Shown here piece by piece: positions 62,429-64,000 of a stretch of DNA of 64,000 bases (position 1 is its first letter; every line of letters begins with the position of its first letter). Source of the DNA: Bacillota bacterium (GTDB lineage Bacteria > Bacillota > Clostridia > Lachnospirales > Lachnospiraceae); NCBI GenBank assembly GCA_023402845.1, contig JAEYFP010000058.1:13836-77835 (forward strand), in the 5' to 3' direction. The notes below the pieces were generated by a model. That model saw nothing but the letters and a program-made list of their open reading frames with translations, did not search any database and had not been told where the DNA came from. The position numbers were made by a program, and so were the translations under genes.

Positions 62429-63697
62429 TCAGTTATTAATCGGTTCCGCAATATAGCCCGCGATCGCGCTTGCTGCCGCTACTGCCGGGCTTGCAAGATA
62501 TACTTCCGATTCCACATGTCCCATTCTGCCCACAAAGTTCCGGTTCGTCGTGGAAATACAGCGCTCTCCTGCCGCCAGAATGCCCATATAGCCGCCAAGG
62601 CATGGCCCGCAGGTCGGCGTCGATACGACTGCTCCCGCCTCGATAAAAATTTTCAGCAGTCCCTCTTCCATCGCCTGCAAATAAATTGTCTGTGTTGCCG
62701 GAATTACAATGCAGCGAACACCCTTTGCAACTTTTTTGCCTTCAAGAATTTTTGCCGCAATCCGCAGATCGTTTAATCTGCCGTTTGTACAGGAGCCAAT
62801 AACGGACTGATCAATTTTTACAGGTTCTTCGATTTCATCGACAGTCTTCGTATTTTCCGGAAGATGAGGAAATGCGACCGTTGGTTTCAGCATTGATAAA
62901 TCAATTGTATATTCTTCATCATACACCGCATCTGTATCCGCTTCATAAATCCGATAAGGCCGCTTGCCATGCTCCTTCATATAAACTTCTGTCAGCGCGT
63001 CCACTGGGAATATTCCATTCTTTCCGCCCGCCTCGATTGCCATATTTGCAATTGTAAAGCGGTCATCCATCGTCAGATTGGCAATTCCCTCTCCGACAAA
63101 TTCCATCGACTTATATAAGGCTCCGTCCACACCGATCATACCGATAATATGCAGAATGACATCCTTTCCGCTCACCCATTCGGAAGGCTTTCCAACGATA
63201 TTGAACTTAATTGCCCCAGGCACCTTGAACCATGCCCTTCCCGTCGCCATGCCGGCCGCCATATCCGTACTGCCCACGCCCGTTGAAAATGCGCCGAGTG
63301 CACCATAGGTGCATGTATGGGAATCCGCACCGATAATTGCATCTCCCGCGACCGTCAGACCTTTTTCCGGAAGAAGCGCATGCTCGATACCCATGTCTCC
63401 GACATCAAAATAGTTGCTGATTTCGTGCCTGCACGCAAATTCTCTCACGCACTTACAGTTTTCCGCTGATTTAATATCCTTATTTGGAATAAAATGATCC
63501 ATTACCAATGCAATTTTGTCCTTATGAAACACACCGCTGTTGTTCATTTTTTCCATTTCACGGATAGCAACCGGTGTCGTAATGTCGTTTCCGAGCACAA
63601 GATCCAAATCCGCCTCGATGAGCTGTCCGGCTTCCACATACGGCAATCCGGCATGTGCGGCTAAAATCTTTTGTGTCATTGTCATACCCTTCTGCAT
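62429..63697 (-). CDS. leuC: 3-isopropylmalate dehydratase large subunit
   Basis: LeuC carries the [4Fe-4S] cluster for conversion of 2- to 3-isopropylmalate. The protein of about 422 residues has VIGSCTNGRLND and TPTCGPCLGGYMG, which supply the cluster cysteines, plus HTCTYGALGAFSTGVGSTD. AGGAGG is followed by several in-frame ATGs; the one at 63697 has a 9-base spacing and 63679 is an alternative (TQKILAAHAG after fMet). The archaeal-type length of about 420 residues is common in clostridia. Confidence 0.95.
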   Translation of the reverse strand: MQKGMTMTQKILAAHAGLPYVEAGQLIEADLDLVLGNDITTPVAIREMEKMNNSGVFHKDKIALVMDHFIPNKDIKSAENCKCVREFACRHEISNYFDVGDMGIEHALLPEKGLTVAGDAIIGADSHTCTYGALGAFSTGVGSTDMAAGMATGRAWFKVPGAIKFNIVGKPSEWVSGKDVILHIIGMIGVDGALYKSMEFVGEGIANLTMDDRFTIANMAIEAGGKNGIFPVDALTEVYMKEHGKRPYRIYEADTDAVYDEEYTIDLSMLKPTVAFPHLPENTKTVDEIEEPVKIDQSVIGSCTNGRLNDLRIAAKILEGKKVAKGVRCIVIPATQTIYLQAMEEGLLKIFIEAGAVVSTPTCGPCLGGYMGILAAGERCISTTNRNFVGRMGHVESEVYLASPAVAAASAIAGYIAEPINN

Positions 63698-63706
63698 GTC
63701 TAACAT

Positions 63707-64000
63707 CCTCCTGATCTTCGTGAATCCAACGCTTCACATTCTATACCAGTTAGTATAACATCTTTCTATCTATAAATAAAATATATATTTTTCATGTTTA
63801 TTATAACTATATATTATGTTATAATCAAGTGGTCAGACAGGTCCTGCAGACATCGTGCAAAGCGGCATTGATCAGAGTCCAGCGGTGTGATGTCAAGTGA
63901 GAAATGAAATAAAAATCATATATTTTTATACTATTTCTTAAAAAACAAAAAACGACTACCTAAGCCCTGTCGACCAGGTTTTTAAAAAATGAGCAGGGCA
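63707..64000. other. Upstream region of leuC, no gene seen
   Basis: This edge segment holds the leuC promoter and an upstream stretch with several short dyads: GACATC/GATGTC arms around 63850-63895 and GCCCTG/CAGGGC arms near 63970-63999. I see no conserved T-box sequence, tRNA or protein. It could include the start of a divergent gene or a leader RNA whose remainder lies outside the window. Confidence 0.5.
63800..63828 (-). promoter_or_regulatory. leuCD promoter
   Basis: TTGATT (63823-63828) and TATAAT (63800-63805) are 17 bases apart on the minus strand, about 100 bases before leuC. The leader between them is very AT-rich and contains a short dyad, TATAC...GTATA, near 63740-63760. Confidence 0.72.

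Noticed and set aside
63707..64000. T-box leader for leucine upstream of leuC
   Set aside because: I looked for the conserved T-box sequence near GGGTGG-ACCGCG and a terminator/antiterminator before leuC and found neither.
1..64000. Mobile elements, prophage, CRISPR arrays, tRNA or rRNA genes
   Set aside because: No transposase, integrase, repeat-spacer pattern or tRNA/rRNA-like sequence was seen; gene content is core chromosome throughout.

Overview
The window is a 64 kb piece of a low-to-mid GC Firmicute chromosome, most like a spore-forming member of the Lachnospiraceae (Clostridia). The signs are consensus sigma-A type promoters (TTGACA/17/TATAAT), AGGAGG-type ribosome binding sites, a zinc-ribbon L28, sepF plus minCDE plus mreBCD, GerW and YlbJ-like sporulation proteins, hisZ with short-form hisG, an endonuclease-type MutL, and gene neighbourhoods typical of clostridia. 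Gene density is high. Nearly everything is on the minus strand; only rpmB, an HD-GYP gene and a ylbJ-like gene are on the plus strand. I see no phage, insertion sequence, CRISPR array, rRNA or tRNA gene. This is core chromosome.

Layout, left to right (most operons are transcribed right to left). 1-3.7 kb: aroB (cut by the window edge), sepF, yggS/ylmE and a HlyD-like membrane protein. 3.8-15.2 kb: a cell-shape and division block, read as DUF4321, radC, mreB, mreC, mreD, a long PBP2, minC, minD, minE, rodA, mgsA and a D,D-carboxypeptidase lipoprotein, followed by a small P-loop protein with its own promoter. 15.3-26.3 kb: a small membrane protein, two radical-SAM-associated genes, RNase E/G, mutS, mutL, miaA and an aluminium-resistance/methionine-gamma-lyase family gene. 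26.4-27.2 kb: a lone secreted InlB-type repeat protein. 27.3-32.4 kb: a histidine operon hisZ-hisG-hisD-hisB-his(F-like)IE behind a perfect promoter and a palindrome. 32.4-40.6 kb: recU, two pseudouridine synthases, a HAD hydrolase, an M23 protein, a PepD-like dipeptidase, ylbJ-like, a coiled-coil protein, coaD and rsmD.

40.6-44.9 kb: a type IIA topoisomerase pair without a GyrA box, so more likely topoisomerase IV. 45-49.3 kb: recG, a FakA/YloV-like gene and an Asp23 protein, followed by divergent rpmB. 49.8-51.7 kb: an unannotated 47-residue membrane protein, then gerW, a DUF2953 protein and an unknown gene. 51.9-53.5 kb: an HD-GYP-like gene and a Nudix hydrolase facing each other across a perfect terminator. 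53.5-59.1 kb: zapA, a U32 peptidase, a second SEDS protein and a second class B PBP. 59.2-61.8 kb: NusG-domain-II protein, Gx protein, ruvA and ruvB, behind a promoter carrying a near-consensus LexA (SOS) box. 61.9-64 kb: leuC and leuD, with an unassigned AT-rich leader at the edge.

The main themes are peptidoglycan growth and division (two SEDS/PBP pairs, Mre, Min, SepF, ZapA, a carboxypeptidase, an M23 protein), DNA repair and recombination (MutSL, RuvAB, RecG, RecU, RadC, topoisomerase), and amino acid synthesis (His, Leu, aromatic). The most interesting local signals are the LexA box in front of the NusG-II/Gx/ruvAB operon, the 47-residue membrane peptide, the HisF-like/HisI/HisE fusion with a lost catalytic Asp, an HD-GYP protein with YD in place of HD, a MgsA with Glu where the catalytic Asp is expected, and several strong dyads at promoters. 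No clearly new multi-gene system is evident.
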